A stretch of DNA of 64,000 nucleotides from Bacillus sp. THAF10. Its GTDB lineage: Bacteria; Bacillota; Bacilli; Bacillales; Bacillaceae_I. The stretch covers positions 1,530,001 through 1,594,000 of the forward strand of contig NZ_CP045403.1 in NCBI RefSeq assembly GCF_009363695.1, in the 5' to 3' direction. Below, in pieces: positions 33,193-40,895 of this stretch (positions are counted from its first letter, which is position 1; each line of letters begins with the position of its first letter). A model generated the notes under the pieces. The model did no database searches. It was not told the origin of the DNA and was given only the letters and a program-made list of their open reading frames with translations. Both the position numbers and the translations under genes were made by a program.

Positions 33193-33928
33193 ATATAAAA
33201 AGCTTGTAAGCTAGGTAAAAAATAAGGTAAATAGAAAAGGCACTTAAGATGTGCTTCCAGGGCAAAAAAGTAAGCTTATCAGCAACCCTAATGGCAGCCT
33301 GTGCCCCAAGCACGGAGCCAATCCCTAAAGATACCCCCACGCGCCAGTCAAAATGCCCTAAGGATAAATAGACCATAAAGGAAACGATGCAGCTTGAAAA
33401 GGTTTGAAGTCTAGTAAGGCCGATACTTGTAAGAAAGGAGAAGCCCGCATTCATAAAACTATGCATAAGTAACGTTGCTTGACCTGGTCCAAAAAGTCCA
33501 TCGTAGGAACCAATCCCGATATAAGCAGGTAAAAAAAGTTTTTCATTCCCAGGTTGCGTCTGTTTGTTCCTTCTTCCTTTTAGGATGTTTAAGGTTGTCG
33601 CGAAGATAAGTAAACAAAAAGCGATAAATAATAGAATTTCCTCTTTTAACAGAGATGCAATGGTAGCCCCTATGATTCCCCCGACCATCGTAAATGGAAT
33701 AACCTTCAAGCCTATTTTTAAATTTACTTCTCCTTTTTTCCATATGGCGAAAAAACTAGAAAACGAACTAAACGTATTGGAAAATTTATTTGCAGCAATA
33801 GCAGTATGAATGGGTAAACCTAACAACAGCATGGCTGGAAGATTGATTAAACCTCCTCCACCTCCTAAAGTACCGACGAATGTGGCAACAAACCCTATCA
33901 ACGACAGCAGCATGTATGTACTTTCCAT
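33191..33928 (-). CDS. TSUP family permease (TauE/SafE sulfite exporter-like)
   Basis: A 245-residue membrane protein with about seven or eight helices. The N-terminal motif FVATFVGTLGGGGGLINLPAML and the repeat-half motif IGIGSYDGLFGPGQATLLMHSFMNAGFSFLTSIGLTRLQT are typical of the TSUP family, which transports small organic or sulfur-containing anions. Substrate unknown. The C terminus is LAYKLFI followed by TAG, whose first two bases (minus strand) lie next to and inside MITE copy G. Divergent from ccpC. Confidence 0.87.
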   Translation of the reverse strand: MESTYMLLSLIGFVATFVGTLGGGGGLINLPAMLLLGLPIHTAIAANKFSNTFSSFSSFFAIWKKGEVNLKIGLKVIPFTMVGGIIGATIASLLKEEILLFIAFCLLIFATTLNILKGRRNKQTQPGNEKLFLPAYIGIGSYDGLFGPGQATLLMHSFMNAGFSFLTSIGLTRLQTFSSCIVSFMVYLSLGHFDWRVGVSLGIGSVLGAQAAIRVADKLTFLPWKHILSAFSIYLIFYLAYKLFI

Positions 33929-34034
33929 TATCTAGCACCCTCTTTCTGCTTTTAGTGTATTCCTTTTATAGTCATAATGAAATTAGGTAATAATTAAGAT
34001 ATAATATAAGAAAAACTTATGATGAGGGTTGACA

Positions 34035-34904
34035 ATGAGTACTTCGGAATTTCATATTTTGTCGATATTAGCAAAAGAGAAAAATATGCGCAAAGCAGCT
34101 GAGAGGTTATTTGTCTCACAGCCAGCACTTTCACAAAGGCTACAATCCATTGAAAAAGGATGGAACACGAAAATTTTTATTCGTACTCAAAAAGGGTTGC
34201 TTATCACCCCGGCAGGAGAAAAAATCGTGGAGTTTGCCCAAGAGGTTCTTGGAAAAGAGGAGAAAGTAAAAGAAGCGATTACCTCCTTAGAAAACGAGGT
34301 ATATGGTACGTTGAAAATTGCCGTTGCCACTATCATAGGACAGTACTGGCTCCCAAAAGTGCTGAAAAGATATATTCAGGAATATCCAAATGCGAAAGTG
34401 TCTCTTGTTACCGGTTGGAGCAGCGATATTGTCAAAAGTTTGTATGAGGATGAGGTTCATTTAGGTATCATTAGAGGGAATCCCGAGTGGAAGGGCGTAA
34501 AACAACATTTATTGACAGACAAGCTGTATCTAGTGGATACAGAAATTGATGACATTGCCGCACTTGAGCATACGGAACGACCATTTATTCAATTTAAAAG
34601 TGATTCTACCTATTACCAAGAAATACAGGTATGGTGGCATAAGAAATTTCAGACTCCACCAAAACGAACCATTGTAGTAGACCAAATTGAAACATGTAAA
34701 CAGATGGCATTAAACGGTATCGGCTATGCTATTCTTCCTTCCATTACAATCAAGGATGACTATGATAAAATTAAAAAAATTCCACTAGAAGAAGATGATC
34801 TTTCTAACTTACATCGTGATACGTGGCTAATTGGTTATGAATCATCCTTTAGGCTAAAGCAGGTAGAGGCATTTATGGAAATTGTCTCTGCGTATCAAAA
34901 ATAA
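34035..34904 (+). CDS. ccpC: LysR-type regulator CcpC
   Basis: A 289-residue LysR transcription factor. In B. subtilis CcpC represses citB and citZ (aconitase, citrate synthase) and responds to citrate. The N-terminal winged helix contains KNMRKAAERLFVSQPALSQRLQSIEK (about 15-40). The effector domain carries WLPKVLKRYIQEYPNAKVSLVTGWSSDIVKSLYEDEVHLGIIRGNPEWKG and FIQFKSDSTYYQEIQVWWHKKF, close to the B. subtilis protein. A TTG at 34029 also opens the frame; GAGGG before ATG 34035 is preferred. Confidence 0.92.
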   Translation: MSTSEFHILSILAKEKNMRKAAERLFVSQPALSQRLQSIEKGWNTKIFIRTQKGLLITPAGEKIVEFAQEVLGKEEKVKEAITSLENEVYGTLKIAVATIIGQYWLPKVLKRYIQEYPNAKVSLVTGWSSDIVKSLYEDEVHLGIIRGNPEWKGVKQHLLTDKLYLVDTEIDDIAALEHTERPFIQFKSDSTYYQEIQVWWHKKFQTPPKRTIVVDQIETCKQMALNGIGYAILPSITIKDDYDKIKKIPLEEDDLSNLHRDTWLIGYESSFRLKQVEAFMEIVSAYQK

Positions 34905-35007
34905 ACTTCGTGGTTGATAAAAAAGATTTCATTGGATTAACAGAAGAAGTAGTAGTATGATAGTATCTTGAGAAACTAGACTAAAGATTAAGGTGGAAAA
35001 AGAACGT

Positions 35008-35847
35008 ATGGAATGGAAAAACATTTATCGAGGCATTTTGATGGGAATATGCGATGTGGTTCCTGGTGTAAGTGGGGGAACGATTGCATTCATTTTAGGA
35101 ATATATGACCGTTTAATCGAATCAATTAGTGGCTTTTTCAGTAGAGATTGGGCAAAACATTTAAAATTTCTTCTACCTCTGGGAATTGGAATAGGGGTTG
35201 CCTTAGTAAGCTTTAGTCATGTATTAGACTTTTTATTAGAGTCGTATCCACAGCAAACACATTTCTTATTTTTAGGCTTGATTGTCGGAGTTTTACCATT
35301 ATTGGCTAAAGAATCTAATATGCTTGAAACCTTCAGGGCTCAGCATTACATAGCATTAATTATCCCGCTTCTTCTTGTCGGATCAATGGCATTTTTACAG
35401 GAATCAAGTAGGCCAGACATTGAAACATTAACGGTGGGCTCTGCAATTACACTCTTTTTTGCTGGCTGGCTTGCAAGCATGAGCATGCTTCTCCCTGGAA
35501 TCAGTGGAAGCATGGTGCTGTTAATCTTAGGTTATTATCATACAGCGATTGGAGCTGTTCAAGCATTCAATTTCCCTGTTATTTTCGTTATTGGAGCAGG
35601 AGTAGCAGTTGGTTTTATTGTCTCAAGCAAATTGATCAAAATTATTTTAAATAAATATCCAAAAATGACTTTTGCAGCCATCATCGGACTTGTGATGGGC
35701 TCAACAGCGGTAGTATATAAAGGCTTTACAAATAGCATGCTTGGAAATGTTGTATGCATTCTCGCATTTATCGCAGGCGTAATCATCGTCCAGTTTATTG
35801 CTAGAACCAACAATAAGCTTGTTAAAAAACAGGAAGAATCAAGTTGA
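35008..35847 (+). CDS. DUF368 family membrane protein (PopT-like undecaprenyl-phosphate translocase candidate)
   Basis: A 279-residue membrane protein with about eight helices. The signature YRGILMGICDVVPGVSGGTIAFILGIYDRLI at the N terminus and its internal repeat ASMSMLLPGISGSMVLLILGYYHTAI identify DUF368. Members of this family (PopT) have been shown to recycle undecaprenyl phosphate across the membrane in some bacteria; that role is inferred here by family only. GTG at 34993 opens the frame earlier; AAGGTGG before ATG 35008 is preferred. Single gene with a terminator. Confidence 0.88.
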   Translation: MEWKNIYRGILMGICDVVPGVSGGTIAFILGIYDRLIESISGFFSRDWAKHLKFLLPLGIGIGVALVSFSHVLDFLLESYPQQTHFLFLGLIVGVLPLLAKESNMLETFRAQHYIALIIPLLLVGSMAFLQESSRPDIETLTVGSAITLFFAGWLASMSMLLPGISGSMVLLILGYYHTAIGAVQAFNFPVIFVIGAGVAVGFIVSSKLIKIILNKYPKMTFAAIIGLVMGSTAVVYKGFTNSMLGNVVCILAFIAGVIIVQFIARTNNKLVKKQEESS

Positions 35848-35875
35848 GGAGAGGGAAACCTCTCTTTTTTTATGG
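35848..35875 (+). terminator. Rho-independent terminator
   Basis: GAGAGGGAAACCTCTC is a short tetraloop stem followed by seven T residues. Confidence 0.82.
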
Positions 35876-35878
35876 TTT

Positions 35879-36041
35879 TATTACTGCGTATGGATAAAAC
35901 ACCCTTAATCAACATTGCTGTTGTGCTCTTTTCGTGAAGGAAGACTTAAACATGTGGCAATTTTTTATGGCATCAAGATGGGAAAAAGTCTTAAAGCTGA
36001 CTCTTTCTAGGTTAAAAGCAACTATCTTTTAGAAAAGCGCT
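35879..36041 (+). mobile_element. MITE-like element copy H, left-truncated
   Basis: The homology starts at TTACTGCGTATGG and runs through the conserved GAAGGAAG...ACATGTGGCAA block and internal stem region to TAGAAAAGCGCT. The first 27 bp of the family consensus are missing, having been replaced up to the terminator of the upstream gene. Fills most of the DUF368-dapH gap; the rest of that gap shows nothing else clear. Confidence 0.78.
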
Positions 36042-36155
36042 TTTTTTATAGTCATAAAATAAGAATGGTGGTTGGGAATATTTTTACTTGTCACAATTTT
36101 TGTTGTTTGATAGAGTAAAGGAATAAAGACATTTAGGCTTAGGAGGACATACATA

Positions 36156-36866
36156 ATGAAAATGATGGATGCAAATGAAATTATTTCTTTCATTCAAAAT
36201 AGCACAAAATCAACACCTGTAAAGGTTTATGTTAAAGGAGAGCTAGAAGGAATCAACTTTGGAGCTTCCTCAAAAACATTTTTCAACGGTAACAGTGGAG
36301 TTGTTTTTGGAGAATGGGCTGAAATAGAAACGGCACTAAAGACTAATGAAGAGAAAATAGAGGATTTTGTCGTAGAAAACGACCGTCGCAACTCTGCCAT
36401 TCCTTTATTAGACATGAAAGGTGTTAAAGCGCGTATTGAGCCTGGTGCCATCATTCGTGATCAAGTAGAAATTGGGGACAATGCTGTTATTATGATGGGG
36501 GCATCCATCAATATTGGTGCAGTCGTAGGGGAAGGTACCATGATTGATATGAACGTAGTCCTTGGCGGAAGAGCTACTGTTGGGAAAAACTGTCATATCG
36601 GAGCAGGTACTGTATTGGCAGGAGTAATTGAGCCGCCATCAGCTAAACCGGTTGTCATTGAAGATGATGTTGTTATTGGAGCAAATGCTGTTGTCCTTGA
36701 AGGGGTAACAGTTGGTAAGGGTGCAGTTGTTGCAGCAGGTGCAATCGTCATTGATGATGTTGCTCCATATACCGTTGTTGCAGGTACACCAGCAAGAAAA
36801 ATTAAAGACATTGACGAAAAGACAAAATCAAAGACGGAAATTAAACAAGAGCTTCGTCAGTTATAA
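36156..36866 (+). CDS. dapH: 2,3,4,5-tetrahydropyridine-2,6-dicarboxylate N-acetyltransferase DapH
   Basis: A 236-residue acetyltransferase of the acetylated diaminopimelate/lysine branch. An N-terminal domain (1-90) precedes a left-handed beta-helix with hexapeptide repeats (about 95-220; [58 protein letters not shown]). The stretch [25 protein letters not shown] matches DapH/YkuQ. AGGAGGAC precedes the ATG. The partner deacetylase follows after a hairpin, as in B. subtilis ykuQ-ykuR. Confidence 0.95.
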   Translation: MKMMDANEIISFIQNSTKSTPVKVYVKGELEGINFGASSKTFFNGNSGVVFGEWAEIETALKTNEEKIEDFVVENDRRNSAIPLLDMKGVKARIEPGAIIRDQVEIGDNAVIMMGASINIGAVVGEGTMIDMNVVLGGRATVGKNCHIGAGTVLAGVIEPPSAKPVVIEDDVVIGANAVVLEGVTVGKGAVVAAGAIVIDDVAPYTVVAGTPARKIKDIDEKTKSKTEIKQELRQL

Positions 36867-36869
36867 TAA

Positions 36870-36908
36870 GGAAAAAAGGCGTGGGAATTCTTCCACGTCT
36901 TTTTATTA
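36870..36908 (+). terminator. Hairpin between dapH and the deacetylase gene
   Basis: AAAAAGGCGTGGGAA and TTCCACGTCTTTTT form a 10-bp GC-rich stem (with one G-T pair) and a T5 tail. It could attenuate expression of the downstream gene. Confidence 0.72.
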
Positions 36909-36934
36909 AGATTGATAAGAAAGAAGGGTTGACT

Positions 36935-38065
36935 GTGTCTAATGTAAATAATCCCTTTGTGCAAGTAAGAAGGGAGCTTCACCAAATCCCTGAAAAGGGC
37001 TTTCACGAAACCAAAACGCAAGGGTACTTGCTACGCTATATACAAGGTCTCTCCCAAGATAATTTAGAGGTGAAGACATGGAAAACAGGCATTTTTGTTA
37101 AAGTAAACGGAACAAATCCAAGCGCTACTATTGGTTATCGTGCTGATATGGATGGATTGCCGATAACAGAAGAAACAGATTATACTTTTCGGTCTATGCA
37201 TGAGGGAATGATGCATGCGTGTGGACATGATATGCACATGAGTATTGCTCTTGGCATTCTCACGCATTTTGCACACCATCCTCCTAAAGATAACTTGTTA
37301 TTCATGTTCCAGCCAGCAGAAGAAGGGCCAGGAGGGGCAGAAGAAATGATTAAGACAGACATTTTTTCTGCTTGGAAGCCGGATATGATTGTTGCTTTGC
37401 ACATTGCACCAGAATATCCAGTTGGCACAATAGCCACAAAACCAGGATTGCTTTTTGCGAACACTTCTGAATTGTATATTGATCTTCAAGGTCGAGGAGG
37501 GCATGCAGCATACCCTCATCAAACAATAGATATGGTTGTAGCAGCTTGCTCATTAGTCACCCAACTACAAACCGTTGTAGCTAGAAATGTTGATCCCTTA
37601 GATAGTGCGGTCATTACCATCGGAAAAATAACAGGCGGTACCGTGCAAAATATCATTGCAGAAAAAGCAAGGCTTGAAGGAACGATAAGAACACTGTCTG
37701 TAGAGAGTATGAAAAAGGTAAAAGAACGAATCGAAGCACTTGTTCAAGGTGTGGAGGTTGGCTACAACTGTAAAACAGAAATTGATTATGGAAGCATGTA
37801 TCATCAGGTAGATAATGATGTTGCTCTTACCGAGGAGTTTATGCGCTTTGTGGAGGATAATACAAATGTGAAGATGATACTTTGTAAAGAAGCCATGACG
37901 GGTGAGGATTATGGCTATATGATTGAGAATATCCCCGGGTTCATGTTTTGGTTAGGAGCGGAATCACCTTACGGGCTACATCATGCCAAACTTGATCCAA
38001 ATGAGGATGCTATTGGTGTGGCCATTAATACCATGATTTCATACTTAAATTTTAAAGCAAACTAG
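36935..38065 (+). CDS. ykuR: N-acetyldiaminopimelate deacetylase (M20 family)
   Basis: A 376-residue metallopeptidase-fold amidohydrolase removing acetyl from N-acetyl-LL-diaminopimelate. Metal-binding motifs include [42 protein letters not shown] and the dimerisation-domain [16 protein letters not shown]. Text follows B. subtilis YkuR ([18 protein letters not shown]). The frame opens at 36881 within the preceding hairpin; GTG 36935 follows AAGAAGGG and gives the family N terminus. Cytosolic, works with DapH. Confidence 0.93.
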   Translation: MSNVNNPFVQVRRELHQIPEKGFHETKTQGYLLRYIQGLSQDNLEVKTWKTGIFVKVNGTNPSATIGYRADMDGLPITEETDYTFRSMHEGMMHACGHDMHMSIALGILTHFAHHPPKDNLLFMFQPAEEGPGGAEEMIKTDIFSAWKPDMIVALHIAPEYPVGTIATKPGLLFANTSELYIDLQGRGGHAAYPHQTIDMVVAACSLVTQLQTVVARNVDPLDSAVITIGKITGGTVQNIIAEKARLEGTIRTLSVESMKKVKERIEALVQGVEVGYNCKTEIDYGSMYHQVDNDVALTEEFMRFVEDNTNVKMILCKEAMTGEDYGYMIENIPGFMFWLGAESPYGLHHAKLDPNEDAIGVAINTMISYLNFKAN

Positions 38066-38134
38066 GCAATATTACTGCTGCTCGTATAATTTCAATGAAA
38101 CAAGCCAAATTATCGAGGAGGAGGTGGATTAATT

Positions 38135-38380
38135 ATGCCTAAAATCGGTGTAGAACAATCCTTGTCTGATGTGCAACAAGCATTGCAGGCAAAAGGGTAT
38201 GAGGTTGTACCGTTAACAAATGAAAATGATGCAAAGGGCTGCGATTGCTGTATTGTTACAGGAATTGACAACAACTTAATGGGAATTTCTAATAGTGTAA
38301 CGGCTGGCTCGGTTATAGAAGCTAGTGGAATGACCGCAGATCAAATTTGCCAGCAGGTTGAAAGCAGAATTACTCAATAA
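38135..38380 (+). CDS. ykuS: UPF0180 family protein YkuS
   Basis: An 81-residue protein: [48 protein letters not shown] is the UPF0180/YkuS signature. Two adjacent Cys (CDCC) lie near residue 35. Function unknown. GAGGAGGAGG precedes the ATG. Position after the deacetylase gene and next to convergent ykuT agrees with B. subtilis. Confidence 0.92.
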   Translation: MPKIGVEQSLSDVQQALQAKGYEVVPLTNENDAKGCDCCIVTGIDNNLMGISNSVTAGSVIEASGMTADQICQQVESRITQ

Positions 38381-38404
38381 AAAAAGAGCCCAGGGCTCTT
38401 TTTT
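38378..38404. terminator. Bidirectional terminator between ykuS and ykuT
   Basis: AAAAAAGAGCCC pairs with GGGCTCTTTTTT across a short loop. Confidence 0.9.
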
Positions 38405-39240
38405 TATTTCTTTTCAATATATACTTGATGAGGGAAAGGAATTTCAATTCCATTGGAATCGAGTGCTTCTTTAATAGCTTTTCGTAGCTTCCTTTCTACT
38501 CCCCATTGCTCCATATTTGCTGTTCTAGCAATGACCCGCAGTACAACATCAGAGCTTCCAAGGCTTTGCACTCCCACTACATTTGGACCCTCTAGAATTG
38601 CTTCTTCCTCAAGCGCAATTTGGTCACATACAGATTGAATCACTGCCACAGCCTCGTCAATATTATCATCATAGGAAATACCAATATCCACAAGTGCACG
38701 CATATTCCCACGAGAATGGTTGGTTAAATTAGTAATTTCACGATTAGGAATATAATGAAGGGAACCATCGAAATCCCTAACTTTAGTCGTTCTAAGACCT
38801 ACTTCCTCAACAATTCCAGAAAAACCTGCCGTTGTTACATAATCGTCCACATCGACTTGCTTTTCTAATAGAAGGAAAAAGCCAGTTACAACATCACTAA
38901 CGATGCCTTGAGCACCAAATCCGATGGCAAGACCAACGATCCCCGCTCCTGCCAGAATTGCCGTCGTATCGAGTTCAAATACGTTTTCAAGCACCATAAT
39001 GACGAGAAAGAAAATTAATACATATGTAAAAATGTTCGTTGTTAATTTCTCTAAAGTTTTCGCTCTTCCTTGTGAAAGACCTTGTCGCTGTGTTGACTTT
39101 TCAAAGATCCTGCTAATAATTTTTGTTCCTACTGCTCTGACGATGGCATATGCAAGGAGGATAACAAGAAGTTTAATTGCGATAATCCCTAAACTCGTCA
39201 AGATTGCCATAAAATCAATATCAGTTAAGTCAATTCCCAT
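38404..39240 (-). CDS. ykuT: Small-conductance mechanosensitive channel YkuT (MscS family)
   Basis: A 278-residue membrane channel relieving osmotic pressure. Three N-terminal helices (about 10-35, 62-82, 90-115) include the pore-lining TM3 text AGAGIVGLAIGFGAQGIVSDVVTGFFLLLEKQ. The cytosolic beta and alpha/beta domain (about 120-278) contains VDDYVTTAGFSGIVEEVGLRTTKVRDFDGSLHYIPNREI, characteristic of MscS. B. subtilis YkuT is the closest expected counterpart by position. Confidence 0.94.
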   Translation of the reverse strand: MGIDLTDIDFMAILTSLGIIAIKLLVILLAYAIVRAVGTKIISRIFEKSTQRQGLSQGRAKTLEKLTTNIFTYVLIFFLVIMVLENVFELDTTAILAGAGIVGLAIGFGAQGIVSDVVTGFFLLLEKQVDVDDYVTTAGFSGIVEEVGLRTTKVRDFDGSLHYIPNREITNLTNHSRGNMRALVDIGISYDDNIDEAVAVIQSVCDQIALEEEAILEGPNVVGVQSLGSSDVVLRVIARTANMEQWGVERKLRKAIKEALDSNGIEIPFPHQVYIEKK

Positions 39241-39486
39241 TTTGATTCTCCTTTATATTTGTCATACCTATTTAGGCATTATAAAGTATTTTATTGTGAA
39301 ATCCAAATAATTGGGGAAAGTGCTTATTTTTAAAGCGAAACATTTTGTTCTCCTAAAAAAGAATGATAGTATAGAAAGCGAGAAAAATTCCCAAAGGGAT
39401 GAACTTCTTTTTTTCAGGGAATACCAACATAGGGTAATCGGAAGCTATTTTCTATAAAGCTTAATTAAATTAATTATTATTTAATA

Positions 39487-39515
39487 TTGACTAAAAAAAT
39501 CTCAACAGATATAAT
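39487..39515 (+). promoter_or_regulatory. Sigma-A promoter of the peroxiredoxin gene
   Basis: TTGACT (39487-39492), 17-bp spacer, TATAAT (39510-39515). The expected start is near 39522, giving a leader of about 75 nt. Confidence 0.85.
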
Positions 39516-39537
39516 AGTTGATGTTGAATAGTTTAAT

Positions 39538-39568
39538 AAATGAGAATTAACTTGCTAAATTCTCATTT
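39538..39568 (+). promoter_or_regulatory. 5' leader hairpin of the peroxiredoxin mRNA
   Basis: AAATGAGAATT pairs perfectly over 11 bp with AATTCTCATTT across a 9-nt loop, ending 14 nt before the Shine-Dalgarno. No T tract follows, so a message-stabilising stem or operator is likelier than a terminator. Confidence 0.65.
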
Positions 39569-39595
39569 GAAATTACAACTTGGAGGGATTTACAA

Positions 39596-40138
39596 ATGGC
39601 AGAACGCATGGTAGGTAAACAGGCTCCACGTTTTGAAATGGATGCTGTGTTACCAAACAAAGAATTCGGTAAAGTAAGCTTGGAAGAAAACATGAAAAAC
39701 GATAAATGGACAGTACTTTTCTTCTATCCAATGGACTTCACATTTGTATGTCCAACTGAAATTACTGCAATGAGTGACCGTTATGATGAGTTTGAAGACT
39801 TAGATGCAGAAATCATTGGAGTTTCTACAGATACCATCCACACTCACTTAGCATGGATTAACACTGACCGTAAGGAAAATGGTCTTGGTGAATTAAAATA
39901 TCCATTAGCAGCAGATACAAACCACGTTGTATCTCGTGACTATGGCGTTCTAATTGAAGATGAGGGGATTGCGCTTCGTGGTCTTTACATCATCAGCCCA
40001 GAAGGCGAACTACAGTACCAAACTGTATTCCATAACAACATTGGCCGTGATGTAGATGAAACATTGCGTGTACTTCAAGCATTACAAACTGGTGGTCTTT
40101 GCCCAGCGAACTGGAAGCCTGGACAAGCTACTTTATAA
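39596..40138 (+). CDS. ykuU: 2-Cys peroxiredoxin YkuU (AhpC/TSA family)
   Basis: A 180-residue thiol peroxidase. The peroxidatic cysteine is C52 in PMDFTFVCPTEI and the resolving cysteine is about C169 in GGLCPANWKPG. Cofactor-free reduction of peroxides via a thioredoxin-type partner is expected, and the thioredoxin-like gene immediately downstream is a natural candidate. TTGGAGGG precedes the ATG. The strong promoter and codon choice suggest high expression. Confidence 0.95.
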   Translation: MAERMVGKQAPRFEMDAVLPNKEFGKVSLEENMKNDKWTVLFFYPMDFTFVCPTEITAMSDRYDEFEDLDAEIIGVSTDTIHTHLAWINTDRKENGLGELKYPLAADTNHVVSRDYGVLIEDEGIALRGLYIISPEGELQYQTVFHNNIGRDVDETLRVLQALQTGGLCPANWKPGQATL

Positions 40139-40156
40139 TTGATTTGATGAAGAAAT

Positions 40157-40186
40157 AAGGTCTAACGTATTGCGTTAGGCCTTTTC
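40157..40186 (+). terminator. Hairpin between ykuU and ykuV
   Basis: GGTCTAACG pairs with CGTTAGGCC (one G-T pair), followed by TTTT. Probably a partial terminator between the two genes. Confidence 0.72.
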
Positions 40187-40219
40187 TGACCAAATAGATA
40201 AAAAAGGAGGGATAGGAGC

Positions 40220-40669
40220 ATGAAATTACGCTCCCCAATGCCAGAATTAACTGGTGCAACAGAATGGTTAAACGGACAAGTGTCGAAGGAAGAGCTGATT
40301 GGAGAAAAACCAACACTTATCCATTTTTGGTCTGTAAGCTGTCATCTATGTAAGGAAGCGATGCCTCAGGTTAATGAATTCCGTGATAATTATAAGGATA
40401 AGTTAAATGTTATTGCCGTTCATATGCCACGATCTGAGGATGATCTTAATATAGAAGCAATTAAAAAAACCGCAAGTGAGCATGATATAACGCAGCCAAT
40501 CTTTGTTGACAGTGAACATAAGCTGACGGATGCTTTTGAAAATCAATATGTTCCCGCCTATTATGTATTTGATGCAGAAGGCAATCTACGCCATTTCCAA
40601 GCTGGAGGAAGTGGCATGAAAATGCTTGAAAAGCGTGTCAATCGTGTGCTTGGGGAATCAGACAAATAA
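40220..40669 (+). CDS. ykuV: Thioredoxin-like thiol-disulfide oxidoreductase YkuV
   Basis: A 149-residue cytosolic TlpA/thioredoxin-like protein with the redox motif C41-H-L-C44 (HFWSVSCHLCKEAMP) and the cis-Pro region NQYVPAYYVFDAEG. B. subtilis YkuV is a reductase with a CEPC-type motif; here it is CHLC, which changes the dipeptide that tunes redox potential. AAAGGAGGGATAGG precedes the ATG. Confidence 0.92.
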   Translation: MKLRSPMPELTGATEWLNGQVSKEELIGEKPTLIHFWSVSCHLCKEAMPQVNEFRDNYKDKLNVIAVHMPRSEDDLNIEAIKKTASEHDITQPIFVDSEHKLTDAFENQYVPAYYVFDAEGNLRHFQAGGSGMKMLEKRVNRVLGESDK

Positions 40670-40675
40670 TCCTTC

Positions 40676-40708
40676 AAAAAATTGCCCTTACTCTGGGCAA
40701 TTTTTTTT
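40676..40708 (+). terminator. Rho-independent terminator of ykuV
   Basis: AAAATTGCCC pairs with GGGCAATTTT, followed by more T residues. Confidence 0.9.
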
Positions 40709-40895
40709 ATCTCCTTCTAAAGTCGTAGAGAAAATCCAACCTCACTTCCATTTCAAATGGATCATTTTAAGATTAGAATAAAAGTAGAAATAATTTAAAT
40801 TTTTCCAAAAAAGACTGGATAAATATTTCGAAACTCGATATATTAGATACTATCTTATATTTTCCAGCATGAGTAAACAAAGGGAGGGAATACAT

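Larger units (their letters stand above)
39241..39595. other. Divergent intergenic region ykuT/ykuU
   Basis: This 355-bp gap holds the peroxiredoxin promoter and a 5' leader hairpin (separate entries). A further pair ATTCCC (39389 region) and GGGAAT flanks a 24-nt loop and could form a weak stem. No protein-coding frame is supported. Confidence 0.6.

Noticed and set aside
39455..39490. AT-rich stretch that might be a PerR box before ykuU
   Set aside because: Alignment to TTATAATNATTATAA leaves too many mismatches; AT richness alone would explain it.
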